Assembly (NCBI GenBank): GCA_011033025.1
Contig: WFMF01000177.1
Span: forward strand, 288,089 to 352,088
Length of the DNA stretch: 64,000 nt
Direction: 5' to 3'
Source of the DNA: Beroe forskalii
Lineage: Eukaryota; Ctenophora; Nuda; Beroida; Beroidae
The translations under genes and the position numbers were made by a program. Under the pieces are notes generated by a model. That model made no database searches, had not been told where the DNA came from, and saw only the letters and a program-made list of their open reading frames with translations. This document shows, in pieces, positions 32,330-43,939 of this stretch; position 1 is the first letter of the stretch, and each line of letters begins with the position of its first letter.

Positions 32330-34614
32330 TCACCAAATTTTAGACCGTTTTTCCATTTCTAGAAACATTTCATCGCCATCATTGACCTCAAATAAATCAT
32401 AAAATTGATCAATGTTCTTGACAATACCATTGACCCTAAGATGCCCAGGACTGTGAGGGTCCATTATTATTCTCCGTTTAGCTTCCTCCATTTTGATATT
32501 GTTTCTCCATATAATTGCCCATGCCCTAAAGAGATTTCTTGATTCTTCTTGTTTTTCTTCTGAAGTACAATTCTTTTCATCCATCATCTTTGTCAATGCC
32601 TCAAGTGAGATACTCAAGCCTCCCAAGTCAGCAATATTCTCTCCTAGACATAAATCACCCTTTACATTCATCCCATGCACAATGTAGTCATCAAAATGAA
32701 CCTTCAGCTTTTCAGAGCATTCTTTGAAATTCTTCTCATCTTCATCAGTCCACCAGTTCTCAAGATTGCCAGTATGATCAAACTTAGCACCTTGATCATC
32801 AAATCCATGAGTAATTTCATGACAAATAACAGCACCAATACCACCGAAATTGGCTGCATGAGAGGCATCCTTGTTAAACATTGGAGGTTGCAGGATTCCA
32901 GCAGGAAAAACTATTTCATTTTGGCAAGGATTGTAGTAGGCATTTACTGTCTGAGGTGTCATATGCCATTCTGTCTTATCAACAAGTTTATAACACTTTG
33001 CAAGTTCTGTTTTATTTACCCATTTGTTACAGAGAATAACATTTTGGCAATAAGAAGCAGCATGTAATGAGAGGTCACTATAATCAATCCATTTATCAGG
33101 GTAACCTATTTTGACAACAAATGTCCCCAACTTTTTCAATGCCTTTTCTTTTGTTTCATCTCCCATCCAGGGCAAATTCTCAATTCTTTCCTTCAGAACT
33201 AGTTTCATTCTGTTAATCATTTCTAACACTTGAAACTTGCTTTCACTAGGAAAGTACTGCTCAACAAACCTTTTCCCAACAATCTGGCCAATGAGAGAGT
33301 TAATTGTGTGATAGACACGTTTCCACCTTGGCTTTTGCTCTTTTTGACCTTGCATAATCTTACCATAAAATTCAAATGTTATTTGATCAGTAGTATGATC
33401 TAGGTACTTCCCCAGAGAAGATATCAAACGCATAGCAAGATAGTGCTTCCATGTGTCTAAATCTATTTCAGCCAAGCAAGAATTTAACTCTTTCAAAAAT
33501 TCAACTTCAGTGACACAAACAAATTGGTCATGCTTTAAAGTTATGTGCAGTTTTTCAAATGTTACGTCCCAGTCAATACTTGGACACAAGGACTTTAGTT
33601 CTGGCAAAGTGTGTGGGTTATAAACATTACTAGGAATACGGCGATCAGCCTTTTTCATACAAGACTTAGCAAGCCGTTCTTCTAAATGATAAACATTGTT
33701 AACATCACCTTTCAGGTACTGCTCACTTATTTTGTAGTCTATAAGATGATTAGTGGCTGCAACGAGATATTTTTTGTATGCCTCACGCTTTTCAATCATG
33801 TTATCATCAAAATATATGTCCCTATCTAGAAGTCCAAGACCACTACTATTTCTATCAATATTCAATATCATAAAATCTGATCTTTTAAAGTCTGGAGAAG
33901 GTTCAAGTGCAAGGGGAATATCAATTCCACATGAACCAAACTCAATTAGAATTGCTACAAGATCTGCCAAAGATGCTATGGATTTGATATCATTGAGCTG
34001 CTTATCTAGTACCACATGCAGAGGGCTTGAATTAAGAGCAGATTCATCTTGTCCCTGCTTCCACATAGTTTGAATACATTGCCAGTCATCACCTTCTACA
34101 CTCTTTCCATCAAGAAGCTTCTGTAACCTCTCTTCATTACCCTGAAAAATTGAAAAATAATTCATTAAATGATTCATCTTCTCTTATTTATGGAGAATTC
34201 ATACAATAAAATGTCTTCAATTTTTGATAATTGAATCATAAAGACATCTTTCTTCAAGACATCAATCTGCAATCAATTTTTGGCCATTATGGTACAGTAA
34301 TTATGTTCCCCTAACCAGGGGCGCTTGCCGCGCCGCGCACTCCGTGTGCGTAACCAGGGCCCTGGTTAGGGCAAGTAATTATGGTACACTAATGTGTTAC
34401 AGTAGGCTGGGCCTTCTAGTAGTATTATGATTCATAATTCTACTGGAAGGTCCAGCCTTTGTTGTGCATTTATGAATTTAAACCTCAATAACCAATTACT
34501 AACCTTGTTTAGTTCCTCAAATGTACCCCAACGAGAATAATCATCAGGACAAGGATTATTTTCTAACCACTCTTTGTTAACATGGGTGTAAAAATCATCT
34601 TTGGCCAGAACCAT
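32330..34614 (-). CDS. M13-family zinc metallopeptidase (neprilysin/PepO-like)
   Basis: Two exons (34614-34504 and 34141-32330, phase 0) encode 640 residues. The first contains DDFYTHVNKEWLENN and DYSRWGTFEEL, the start of the M13 N-domain. The catalytic domain shows VNAYYNPCQNEIVFPAG (substrate-binding loop), HEITH (about 478-482, zinc ligands and catalytic Glu), GENIADLGG (third zinc ligand and Asp) and HSPGHLRVNG. The protein ends in Trp as the family does (KIW), but the penultimate Cys of animal neprilysins is missing, as is any signal anchor. It therefore resembles short soluble PepO-type enzymes that cleave oligopeptides on the amino side of hydrophobic residues. An acceptor-like ATAG lies just before the ATG, so an upstream exon with an anchor cannot be excluded. 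The gene sits between the two copies of the CCDC86 duplication. Confidence 0.9.
34296..34396. repeat. CCCTAACCAGGG / CCCTGGTTAGGG hairpin in M13 gene intron
   Basis: CCCCTAACCAGGG (34311-34323) and CCCTGGTTAGGG pair around a very GC-rich loop (GCCGCGCCGCGC). GTAATTATG occurs on both sides just outside. It lies in the single intron of the M13 gene. The same stem motif is found at 43964-44005 and inside each unit of the 50-bp minisatellite at 41.7-42.4 kb. Confidence 0.7.
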
Positions 34615-35002
34615 CCTATATGTACTATGTATGTCAAAAATAGAAAAATTTGTTAAAGAACGTTGTGTAGAATTATGTGGAGTTCCAGAAGAGGTATTTT
34701 TATCTAGAAACCGTCAGTAAAATAGTAGTAAAAAGTTGGATGGATTTCTCTCATTAATAAGGGGTTTTTTGACAACCAACAGCCAATGATTATAAATTAG
34801 TGATTTTGTGATAAGATTTGTGATGGGGACGGACGGAGGACGGACGAAGGGACGGACGGAGGAGGGACATTTTCGCGACTGATATTATAAAGGAGCAATC
34901 CGGGCACTTTTGACTTTTCAGAAATTACAGTAGTTCTATTGCAAATCTGGACCTGATATACACATATCCCTATTCTCACCTTCCCAAACCATGATCTCTG
35001 CC

Positions 35003-35047
35003 AACCCTCTCATTTGCCTTTTTGTATTCACAAAAGGCCAATGGAGA
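35003..35047 (-). repeat. CCTCCCCATTGGCCTTTTTGT hairpin, copy 2
   Basis: Copy of the 29968 hairpin carried along with the duplication; one A of the right arm is missing and the outer arm reads GGAGAGG. Confidence 0.7.
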
Positions 35048-35866
35048 GGAGAAAAATTACGTTTGCAGCTGACTATGATGATACTTGCTATTGATTAAGA
35101 TAATACTTATTATTGATTATGATCAGAATTGTGATACTTATTATATTGTACAGCAATCTGGAATTTTGAACTGATGGTGCAAACTACCAAGCAACCTAAG
35201 CTGATAATGATAAACTTGGATAGTAAAATTTTTTACCTTATAAAACGAGGATTCAGGATTTAATACAGAACTACAGAGTACAGGGGAATTTTTCATACCC
35301 AACTCACACTGAAGAGAAATGACATATAAATACATGATGTATACATAATTGTTTATACATCTATGATATTATATTATATCATATTATGTGCATGTTGGGA
35401 CCGTTTATTTTGTACACGTCATACAGAATACAATATTATGTATTGAGAGGAATTGTAGCTGAAACCAGAAAGGGAGGCGAGTAAATCTACGTAAGTAAAT
35501 GAGATCAAAAAACTAAGTCTTAAAAAGCAAAGCACCGAGAGTCCGAGAAACACAAAGTGACAGTAAGTAACGCGCCGAAGGATCACTGTGTGAACTCACC
35601 TATTAAAATGAGGTGTATCAAGTTAATTCGACAATCATAGAAACCGAAAGTGACTACTTTTGTTCCATTAGATTAAGTGGTTCTTTTGAACAAGACACCT
35701 GATACCTATACCAAATGTTAAGGAAAATAAAAAGCAAAAGTAGGGCTGATTTCATCAAAACTCAGCTTAAAATAAAATGCATTAAAATGCATTTTAAGAC
35801 ACTAAGGGATTTGAAACTATTGCACCGAAAATATTCAGAAAATTCAAAGATGATATCCTTTTCTTA

Positions 35867-38800
35867 TCATCGGGTTTCTATGCTCCTCAGCTGTTTCTTC
35901 TTAATCTTCTTCAACTTCTTAGTGTTCGTTATCTGTAAAAGGAAGATATTTTTCAAAAATTTCAATATAGAAACCCGAAAGTCACAGAACTATTATAATA
36001 TTGCAATTGCAGTACATTAATATGCTATACGGTACTTTTTACGATGATAACGTAGTAATGGGGTTGGCAAGTATGGGAGCCCGGGAATAGGGGGAGGCAT
36101 TAATGCTCCCCCTATTCCCGGGATCACAAATTACAGAGTTCACCATTGCAGGCTTCCCTAAACCTGGGATCACCTCTAATCACGGACTCCCTCTGTACAC
36201 TGCTCCCCTTAATCTAGGGCTCCCCCGATTGTCCGGGGCTCACCTCTATACACGGTCTCGCCCATACCAGACTCACCCTATTGCCGGGCTTCACCATACC
36301 AGGCTCCACCGGACCTCGGGCTTCACCAATGCCTTGGGATAACCCCCGATACAGGGGCTCACCCGTACCAGGCTCACCCTTACCTTGGGCTTCGCCATAC
36401 CAGGCTCACCCGATCCTCAGGCTTCACGGATGTTCTGGGATAACCCCGATACAGGGCTCACCCGTACCAGACTCACCCTTATCTTGGGCTTCACCATACC
36501 AGGCTCCACCAGACCTCAGGCTTCACTGATGTTCTGGGCTCACCCTCAAACATGGCATCACCCATACCAGGCTCACCCATTGGGCTTCACCGTACCTGGC
36601 TCCACCTTATCCTGGGCTACACTGATGTTCTGGGCTATCCACGAAACATGGGATCACCCATACCAGGCTCACCCCCTTACCCTTGGGCTTCACCGTACTT
36701 GGCTCCACCTAATCCTAGGCTCACCATAACTTGGGCTCACCCTGAAACATGGGATCGCCGATGCGAGGCTCACCCTTACCTTGGGCTTCCACCTATCCTC
36801 CACCTTATCTGGGCTCCCCGCCACCAGCAGGCTCCCCACTTATTTGGGCTCCCCACCCAGCTCCAGGCTCCCCCATACTCCCAAACTCGGGCTCCCCATA
36901 CTAACTTAGGATCCACCTATCGCTCGGGTAACCCTATACTAACTCAGGCTCCCCACACCAACTCGGGCTCCCATATACCAATGCAGGCTCCCCATACCAA
37001 TTTGGGCTCCCCTTAATCATGCTCCCATACCAACAGGGCTCCCCATACTGCTCGGGCTCCCCATACTAACTCTGTTCAGGCTCCCCACTAACTCAGGCTC
37101 CCCTATACTACCTCAGGCTCCCCAACTTAGGCTCCCCAGGCTCCCCGGGTTCCCCATACTAACAGGCTCCCCCCCTTTTCAGGCTCCCCAGTACCAACTT
37201 AGGCTCCCCCCTGTTCTAATCAGGCTCCCCATCCCAACTTGGGCTCCCCACTGTTCCAGGCTCCCCATACCAGCAGGCTCCCCCATGCTCCCCATTCAGG
37301 CTCCGTTCTCCCCCCATACTAACAAGGGCTCCCCCGATGCTGTTCGGGCTCCCCATTCTGCTCAGGCTCCCCATACCAACTTGGGCTCCCCAGGCTCCCC
37401 CCCTACCAACTCAGGCTCCCCATACCAGCTCAGGCTCCCCCATACCAACTTGGGCTCCCCTAATGTTCAGGTCCCCATACCAGCTCAGGCTCCCCCATAC
37501 CAACAGGCTCCCCGGGTTCTTTTATTTGGGCTCCCCATACTAACTCAGGCTCCCCACACTAACTCGGGCTCCCCACATACTACCTCAGGCTCCCCCATGC
37601 AACTCCGTCCCCATATTAATAGTCTCCCCTATATTTACAAATTCTCAGATATAGACATGTGGATTGATCCCCTGTTCTTCTCAGGCTCCCCATATAACTT
37701 AGGCGAATTGTAAATAAAGGCTCCCCATACCAACAGCTCCCCATAACCAAAACCGTTGGGCGGTTGTTCTAACTCAGGCAACCCCCACTAAACTCACGTC
37801 AGTTTCCAAATACCACCTTGGGCTCCCCGTGCTTTCAGGCTCCCCCATGGCTTTCAGGCTCCCCATAAGTACAGGCTCCCCATACAACCTCACTATTTCT
37901 AATCAGGCTCCCCATTTTGCTAAGGCTCCCCAAGTTATGATCCGTCTGGGCTCCCCCATAATTTATAGTCCCTAAGATTTCTAATCAGGATCCATAACCA
38001 CTGCTTGGGCTCCCCCGTGCTGTTCAGGCTCCCCATACCGTATTTTTGCTCGGGGCTCCCCGTGCTGTTCAGGCTCCCCCATTTCCCATATTCCACGGGC
38101 TCCCATTGTCTCTGTTCGGGCTCAATAGTATGTTTGGCAATATGGTAACACTGTTGCTGATATATTAATTAATTTGCTGTTCAAACATCCCCCAAGGTTG
38201 GTATCCAAGGGCTCCCCAGTGCTGTATCGGAGGCTCCCATACCAACAGGCCCCCATTAGAACAGAGGCCAAGTTGGTATCCCCATACCAACGGAAACCAC
38301 ATTAGCATTCAGGCTCCCATATAACTTAGGCTCCCCATTGCTGTTTGGGCTCCCCATACCAATTCAGAGCTGCCCAAAAGCACAGGGGAGCCCATGTTAT
38401 ATGGGGCCGACAGGGCCCATTGGTGGGCGGCATTGTATGGGGAGCCAGTGGTATGGGGGAGGGCCATGTATGCGGTGAGCCCAAGAGAAATGTATGGCAT
38501 GTGAGAGCCGAGTTTCGGTGGGCGGTGGTAGGCACTGGTAAGGTGGAGCGGTAGGTGATAGCCCAATGGGGTAAGGTGGAGTCTGGCCTTGAGGTGAGCC
38601 TGTGGTGATGCCAATTTGGTTTTGGGGGCCCCCCAAACCTTGGGGGCCCCCAAACCTTGAGGAAACCCAAACGCTGAAAAAAGGGAAATTGGGGCCAAAC
38701 AACCCCGGGAAAACCCAAAGGTTGGGGGGGGGCCCAGGGGGGCCCCAATTTAAACGGGGCCCGGCTGGCCCCAATTTGAACGGGTTGAAACAAATTACGA

Positions 38801-40400
38801 GGGAGCCCGGGGAAACCAAAGAAGGGAGCGGGCAACCTGCGGGGGCCCAAAAATTCAGGGGGCCCCCAGCGGGGGCCCAAGGTTTATGGGGGGCCCGTGG
38901 GGGGCCGAGTTATATGGGGGGCAGCCGAGGGCCTGTATAGAGGCCCGAGTTAGTGGGGGGCCTGGAGTTATGGAGGAGCGAGTTATATAAGGGGGGCCCG
39001 AGGATACTAATGGGGAACTGAATTAGTATGGGGTATGGGGGGCCCAAATTGTATATGGGAGCCCAAGTTGGTGTGGGGGCCAGTGTATGGGGGCCCGAGT
39101 TGACTCAGGTGAATCCCAAGTTGGTATGGGGGCCCAATTATCATAGGGAGCCCGAGTTGACATGAGGGAGCCCAAAATAAGGGGGGCCCAAGCTATGGCG
39201 AAGCCCAGGATAGGTGGAGCCAAGTGCAGTGAAGCCCAAGGTAAGGGGTGAGCCTCGTATCAACGATCCCATGTTTCAGGGTGAGCCCAAGTTATGGTGG
39301 AGCCTAGGTTAGGTGGGCCAAGTGCAGGAGTGAAGCCCAAAGGTAAGGGTAGGCTGGTATGGAGTGATCCATGTTTCAGGGATGGCCCAGAACATCCAGT
39401 GTAGCCCAGGATAAAGGTGGAGCCAGGTGCAATGAGAAGCCCAAGAGGTGAGCCTGGTATGGAGGTGATGCCATGTTTGAGGTGAGCCAAGGGCATCAGT
39501 GAAGCCCGAGGTTCGGAGTGGAGCCTGGTATGTAGAAGCCAGATAGGGTGAGTCTGTAGTGAGCCCCTGTCAGGGTTATCCCAGAACATCCGTAGCCCGA
39601 GGATCAGGTGAGCCTGGTATGGCAAGCAAGGTAAGTGAGCCTGGTGAGCCCCTGTATCAGGGTTATCCCAAGGCATTGGTGAAGCCCGAGGTCAATGGGC
39701 CTGGTATAGTGAAGCTCCAACTAAATTGGTGAGTCTGGTACAAGCAGACTGGTATAGAGGTGAGCCCCGGACAATCGGGGATCCCTAGATTAGGGAGCGG
39801 TGTCAAGGGAGCTTTCATAGAGGTTATCCCATGTAGGGAAGCTTGGGTACGGTGAACTCTGTAATTTGTGATACCTAGAATAGGGGGAGCCCTTGTCACC
39901 AAAACGGATACATGGGCTCCCCCAACTTGCCAACCCCATTGAAAGAGTATCGCAGCACAGTATCATTTCCTGGACCTAACAGCTTTATAGGTTACAAACC
40001 GTCTGAACGATTTCAGCTTTCTTGGAATTTTCCTCTCTTCTCCTCTTATTTTCAGCAATTCTTTCCTGTTTAGCCTGGGGGACACACTGGTGTTAGGGGC
40101 TTATACAAGATACAATCTCTTCAGCAGCGGACAACAATAGCATGAGAAGCGTTAGGTTGGTGAAAGTTGTTTAAATGATGATTTGATACTATGATAGAGA
40201 TATAAGTTTTAAACCCCCCAATAGTTGATGATAGTCAGATTGGAGAAATTTATAAATAGTAAGTTGTCAGCACTCACTGCGATCTCGAGTCCCTCTTTCC
40301 GATTTAATCTGATCAGCGATTTCCTTGATATTTTCTGTTTCTTGAGTTGCATCTTCCTTTCGAAGGAGGACTTGGCTGATTTATCATCCCCAAGAACCGG
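35867..40400 (-). pseudogene. CCDC86: Second copy of the CCDC86-like gene, incomplete
   Basis: Exons equivalent to 4 and 3 are intact (35932-35867 and 40074-40000). The exon 2 equivalent (from 40278 up) has one extra C and a 4-base deletion, and its splice acceptor is spoiled (CTTCAG in copy 1 has become CTTCG). Exon 1 is lost to the gap. The intron between exons 3 and 4 contains the 3.9-kb foldback element. The exon damage sits next to the low-quality contig end, so it may be error. If real, this is a broken duplicate. Confidence 0.65.
36059..39942. mobile_element. 3.9-kb foldback element of inverted minisatellite arrays
   Basis: The ends are inverted repeats: GGGGTTGGCAAGT at the left and its complement at the right, extending on as AATAGGGGGAG..ATCACAAATTACAGAGTTCACC on both sides. 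The left half (to about 38370) is made of CAGGCTCACC..TTGGGCTTCACC units and then AGGCTCCCCATACCAACT units. The right half carries the same families in reverse orientation. The uninterrupted sequence in copy 1 (GTAGTAATTGAAAG at about 31030-31045) is the empty site. The insertion either duplicated AT or is TGGGG..CCCCA with no duplication. No transposase is visible. The stretch 38590-38940 has homopolymer inflation like the smear before the gap. Open frames within are repeat artefacts. Confidence 0.9.
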
Positions 40401-40539
40401 GAAACGAAGATCGGTTTTTTGGGTTTTGGTTTTTTTTAAAAAACCCTTTTAAATTTTTTTATGAATGGGTTTAATTTTTTAAAAGTTTTAAAAATTTTCC
40501 AAAAAAATTTTCAAAAATTTTTTTCATCCCCCCAAACTC

Positions 40540-40639
40540 NNNNNNNNNNNNNNNNNNNNNNNNNNNNNNNNNNNNNNNNNNNNNNNNNNNNNNNNNNNNN
40601 NNNNNNNNNNNNNNNNNNNNNNNNNNNNNNNNNNNNNNN
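40540..40639. other. Scaffold gap, 100 N
   Basis: Exactly 100 N, a conventional gap of unknown length. The left edge is low-quality duplication copy 2. The right edge begins with GAGGCTAATTTTTGTCGTGTTCCTGTGGTACC, in blocks, which matches the right end of the GGAGGCT array near 45.66 kb, so the missing sequence probably includes such an array. Confidence 0.95.
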
Positions 40640-41256
40640 GAGGCTAATTTTTGTCGTGTTCCTGTGGTACCATTTTGCCGATGTATTCCGTATGGTGATG
40701 TTTTGTGATGTATAAATGATGTTAATGTCCACCTTGAAACCACTCTCCTCTGAAATTCAGAAATGCAGCTTGTTCTTCATTGTCGCTCTCTTGAGTTTTT
40801 AATGGTAAGCCATTATCCCTTGGCCTCAATTTTGCGAATGTTATGTATGATGCTGTTTAGCTTTTTTTCTCTGTTGAAATTTAAGCGGCGCAACTTGCCC
40901 GCATTCATACATCCGACCGCGAGTAATCTCGCCTGCTGATGGGTCAATATCATACAATTTCACGGTCCTTCGGGTCCACTATAATACGACTCTGATTATT
41001 CTGTTTGTATGTTACCTATTTCACCTTTTCGCATCGTACCAGCAGTGCTTTTCAATCCTTTCTCATTAATAGAGGCTATCGCATTTAATAACCCCATACA
41101 CTGGTCGTTGATCAACCCCGTATACCTGCTGTCACAAACCCCACACATTCACAATTGTCCAATAAACTCACAAACCCCATTACCTCACGAACACCATACA
41201 CACTCATAAACCTCGTGCATTCGCAAAACCTTAACTAATCCATACTTCTTGTTTAG
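40640..41256. other. Unique sequence upstream of an unrecognised gene
   Basis: It should contain the 5' exon(s) of the gene that follows. One candidate (about 40762-40804, ending ATG|GTAAGC) has the wrong phase for the next exon and is not accepted. Nothing else is supported. Confidence 0.4.
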
Positions 41257-42927
41257 ATCAAAACCCATCTCGAATGAAGTGGGCCATTCCATGTCGGTGA
41301 CGTACGGAAAACTCATTAAACTCAAGGTTCGTGAACATTAACTGACCGTTAGCAAACTCGAGTTTTGATATAAAGATATGATCTGTCGAAAGCAATTCTT
41401 TTCACTCCAGGAAATTCTTGGTATGTGACAAACTAAGCTCTGCTTTCCTAACATTTCAAAGTCACTTGAAAAAGCATACATCCTCCTTCACCAGAAACAA
41501 AAGGCCGAGCTCCTACGAATCTACAACATGTTGGAAGACCTTGAGAACGGTTTCTTGGGAGACAAAGACGATATTGGGTCCACTTACATTGAGCGCTACA
41601 TGGAGGTAAAGAGCATTCTGCCACTTGGTCTGAATGAGGAACCCTACAATTGATTTGGTATTAATTGATAAATACTCATAGTCATATTGAGTTGCGAGAT
41701 TTCATGATAGATTCCACGAATAATCCCCAGGCACCCTCTCTAAGTCTAATCAGGACCCTGGTTTCGTGACCCCTGGTAAGGGGAATCCTTTCCCTTGTCC
41801 CTCCCTCAGATTGAGCGACCCTCTGGTTAGGGGAATCCTTTCCCTTGCCCCTCCCTGAGACTGAGTGACCCCCTGGTCAGGGGAATCCTTTCCCTTGCCC
41901 CTCCCTGAGATTGAGTGAGTGACCCCCTGGTCAGGGGAATCCTTTCCCTTGCCCCTCCCTGAGATTAAGTGACCCCCTGGTTTAGGGAATCCTTTCCCTT
42001 GCCCCTTTCTAAGATTAAGTGACCCCCTGGTTAGGGGAATCCTTTCCCTTGCCCCTTTCTGAGACTTAGCTACCCCCTGGCCAGGGGAATCCTTTCCCTT
42101 GTCCCTCCCTGAGATTGAGTGACCCTCTGGTTAGGGGAATACTTTACCCTGCCCCTCCCTGAGACTGAGCGACCTCCTGGTTAGGGGAATCCTTTCCCTT
42201 GCCCCTGTTGAGATTTAGTGACCCCCTGGCTAGGGGAATCCTTTCCCTTGCCTCTCCCTGAGATTAAGTGACCCTCTGGTTAGGGGAATCCTTTCCCTTG
42301 TCCCTCCCTGAGACTGAGTGACCCCCTGGTTAGGGGAATCCTTTCCCTTGTCCCTCCCTGAGACTGAGTGACCCCCTGGTTAGGGGAATCCTTTCCCTTG
42401 CCCCTCCCTGAGATTGAGCTACCTCTCAGGTGAAGGTGGAGCGGGACTACGTTCTGAGTCCGGGGAACCCGGAGTCCACCCTCGAGCAGGACGACACTGT
42501 CAAGATATTTGGCTATCTGGGCCACAACCTGTGGCGCTGTCTGGGCCCCTATTGCAAGGGCTACTGCTCAACCAGCACCATCGTCAACCCCCGCATACGA
42601 TCCCAGAGCATTGTGAGTACGTTGGGGCCGACACCTGGGTTTCTCTGCAGTGAGCCATGTCGAGGGACTTCAGGGTTCAGCCATTGTATTTAAGTTTGAT
42701 TTAAACCTTAACAAATTTACAGAGCGTAGAATGTAGATACAGGATAATTTTTGGGCCCGAAATTGCTATAGTGTTTTCACTGATCATACTATTTACCTTA
42801 TGCTTCTTGACTTGTGGAGTAAACCCCTTGCTTACAGGTTGGAGGTATTGTGTGTACCACGTGTAACAAGATTACTGTGCCTCTCATAGGGGCCGTCCCT
42901 ACATCCATACTCAACCTTCAGTCAAAC
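41257..42927 (+). CDS. Unrecognised multi-exon gene with Cys-rich segments (partial)
   Basis: Four internal exons join in consistent phase with consensus splice sites: 41257-41326, 41462-41605, 42430-42612 and 42838-42927 (about 162 residues). Neither the start nor the complete end is found. Exon 2 is helical and charged (SLEKAYILLHQKQKAELLRI). Exon 3 contains FGYLGHNLWRCLGPYCKGYC. Exon 4 contains GGIVCTTCNKITVPL. The CxxxxCxxxC and CxxC groups could bind zinc together. I do not recognise the family. The intron before exon 3 is filled by a 50-bp minisatellite. A possible last exon in matching phase lies at 50536-50673. Confidence 0.7.
41745..42424. repeat. 50-bp minisatellite abutting a splice acceptor
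   Basis: About 13 copies of a 50-bp unit, GACCCCCTGGTTAGGGGAAT followed by CCTTTCCCTTGCCCCTCCCT and GAGATTGAGT. The last copy runs into the acceptor CTACCTCTCAG at 42419-42429. Each unit carries a pyrimidine tract followed by GAG, so the array looks like a chain of weak 3' splice-site regions. CCCCTGGTTAGGGG within the unit matches the stem of hairpins at 34.3 and 44.0 kb. Confidence 0.93.
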
Positions 42928-43939
42928 GTAAGTCTACTTGTAGATTGTAGAGCTGGGACCGTTAGTATTCCCATTGAAATACTGCCACTCCCAGTGTCAT
43001 AATCATCCTTATCAACAGTAACGGCCGTATAGGCGGTCGAAAACCATCGAAAAGCGGTGTATAGCCGCTTTTTGGCGCTTATAGGCCCAAAATAGGCGTC
43101 TATTAAAATTTAAAAAAACCACAAAATCACCAATTTCTCAGTTCGCGTTTTCGAAAGTGCGCTTTACTCAAACGCTTTTAAGTTTGGCTACGATTGATAT
43201 TGTGCATAATTTTTTTTTACGTGAGACTAAATTCCTGTGATACAAAATCAAATGGACTCGGATTTTTGAGTAAAACGCCCTCAAATTATTTCGGCGCCAA
43301 AAGCTCCAAAATTTTGACGAAAAATTGAGGCTTTTGGCGTCAATTTTTTGAATGCCTCACTCAAAAATAAGAGTCCATTTGTATCTGAGGAATTTCCAAT
43401 TCTTGTCTAGTTCTATACATAAACAGTACATTGGTCGATCGAATGGATTGAACGTCCATTTATCAAAATCGTCCCGAATTTTGGACAGCTTCAAACGATT
43501 ATGTCCGTCCACGCATAAACCTATATGAATATGATTAAATGTCCATTGTCAATTCAATATTCATTATAGTATTACTAATAAACTAGCTGTGTTATAATAA
43601 ATCTATGGCGTTTTTCAGACTCCTGACTGATCAACCTATTTGGGGAAAAACGTGCTTGTAATTTCCAATTGACCTTTACACGATCTGGGTGAGATAAAGT
43701 GGACACACAGAAATCAAGATTGGATGGGACTTGTGTCTTCCTGTTCCGGAAATCAACATCAAGGAATAATAGCATCATATGCAAATCTCAACCTGTCATA
43801 CGTGCTTCAAACCGAATTCAATGATTATTAATCATCGTGATAATGACCAATTCTATTATTAACAACAGTGTTTCTGTTTGTGTGATAAAAATAATATTGA
43901 TATAAGAAGTCATATTATAAGCGGTTACATGTTGAAGTG
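42928..43939. other. Intergenic/intronic sequence with a 140-bp foldback
   Basis: If the 50.5-kb exon belongs to the preceding gene this is intron. At 43248-43383 AAATGGACTC..TTTTTGAGT..GGCGCCAAAAGCT is followed by an imperfect inverted copy, AGCTTTTGGCGTCAATT..ACTCAAAAATAAGAGTCCATTT in blocks. A short GGCGGTCG..AGCGGT/AGCCGCT stretch near 43025-43090 is also partly self-complementary. No exon is supported. Confidence 0.5.

Larger units (their letters stand above)
34766..40539. repeat. Direct segmental duplication, copy 2, ending at the scaffold gap
   Basis: Matches copy 1 in order, interrupted by the 36059-39942 element. From about 40416 the text turns into a homopolymer-inflated caricature of copy 1 (runs such as GGGTTTTGG, AAAATTTTCC) and then stops at 100 Ns. 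This part is sequencing or assembly error at a contig end. Confidence 0.88.

Noticed and set aside
38309-38940. Pro/Gly-rich frames in the foldback element
   Set aside because: Products of inverted C- and G-rich arrays with visible homopolymer errors.
40762-40804. 5' exon (ATG CAG CTT .. ATG|GTAAGC) for the unrecognised gene
   Set aside because: Its phase at the donor does not fit the phase required by the next exon.
41411-41420. 10-base micro-exon GAAATTCTTG between exons 1 and 2 of the unrecognised gene
   Set aside because: It has splice-like borders, but its inclusion shifts the next exon into an immediate stop.
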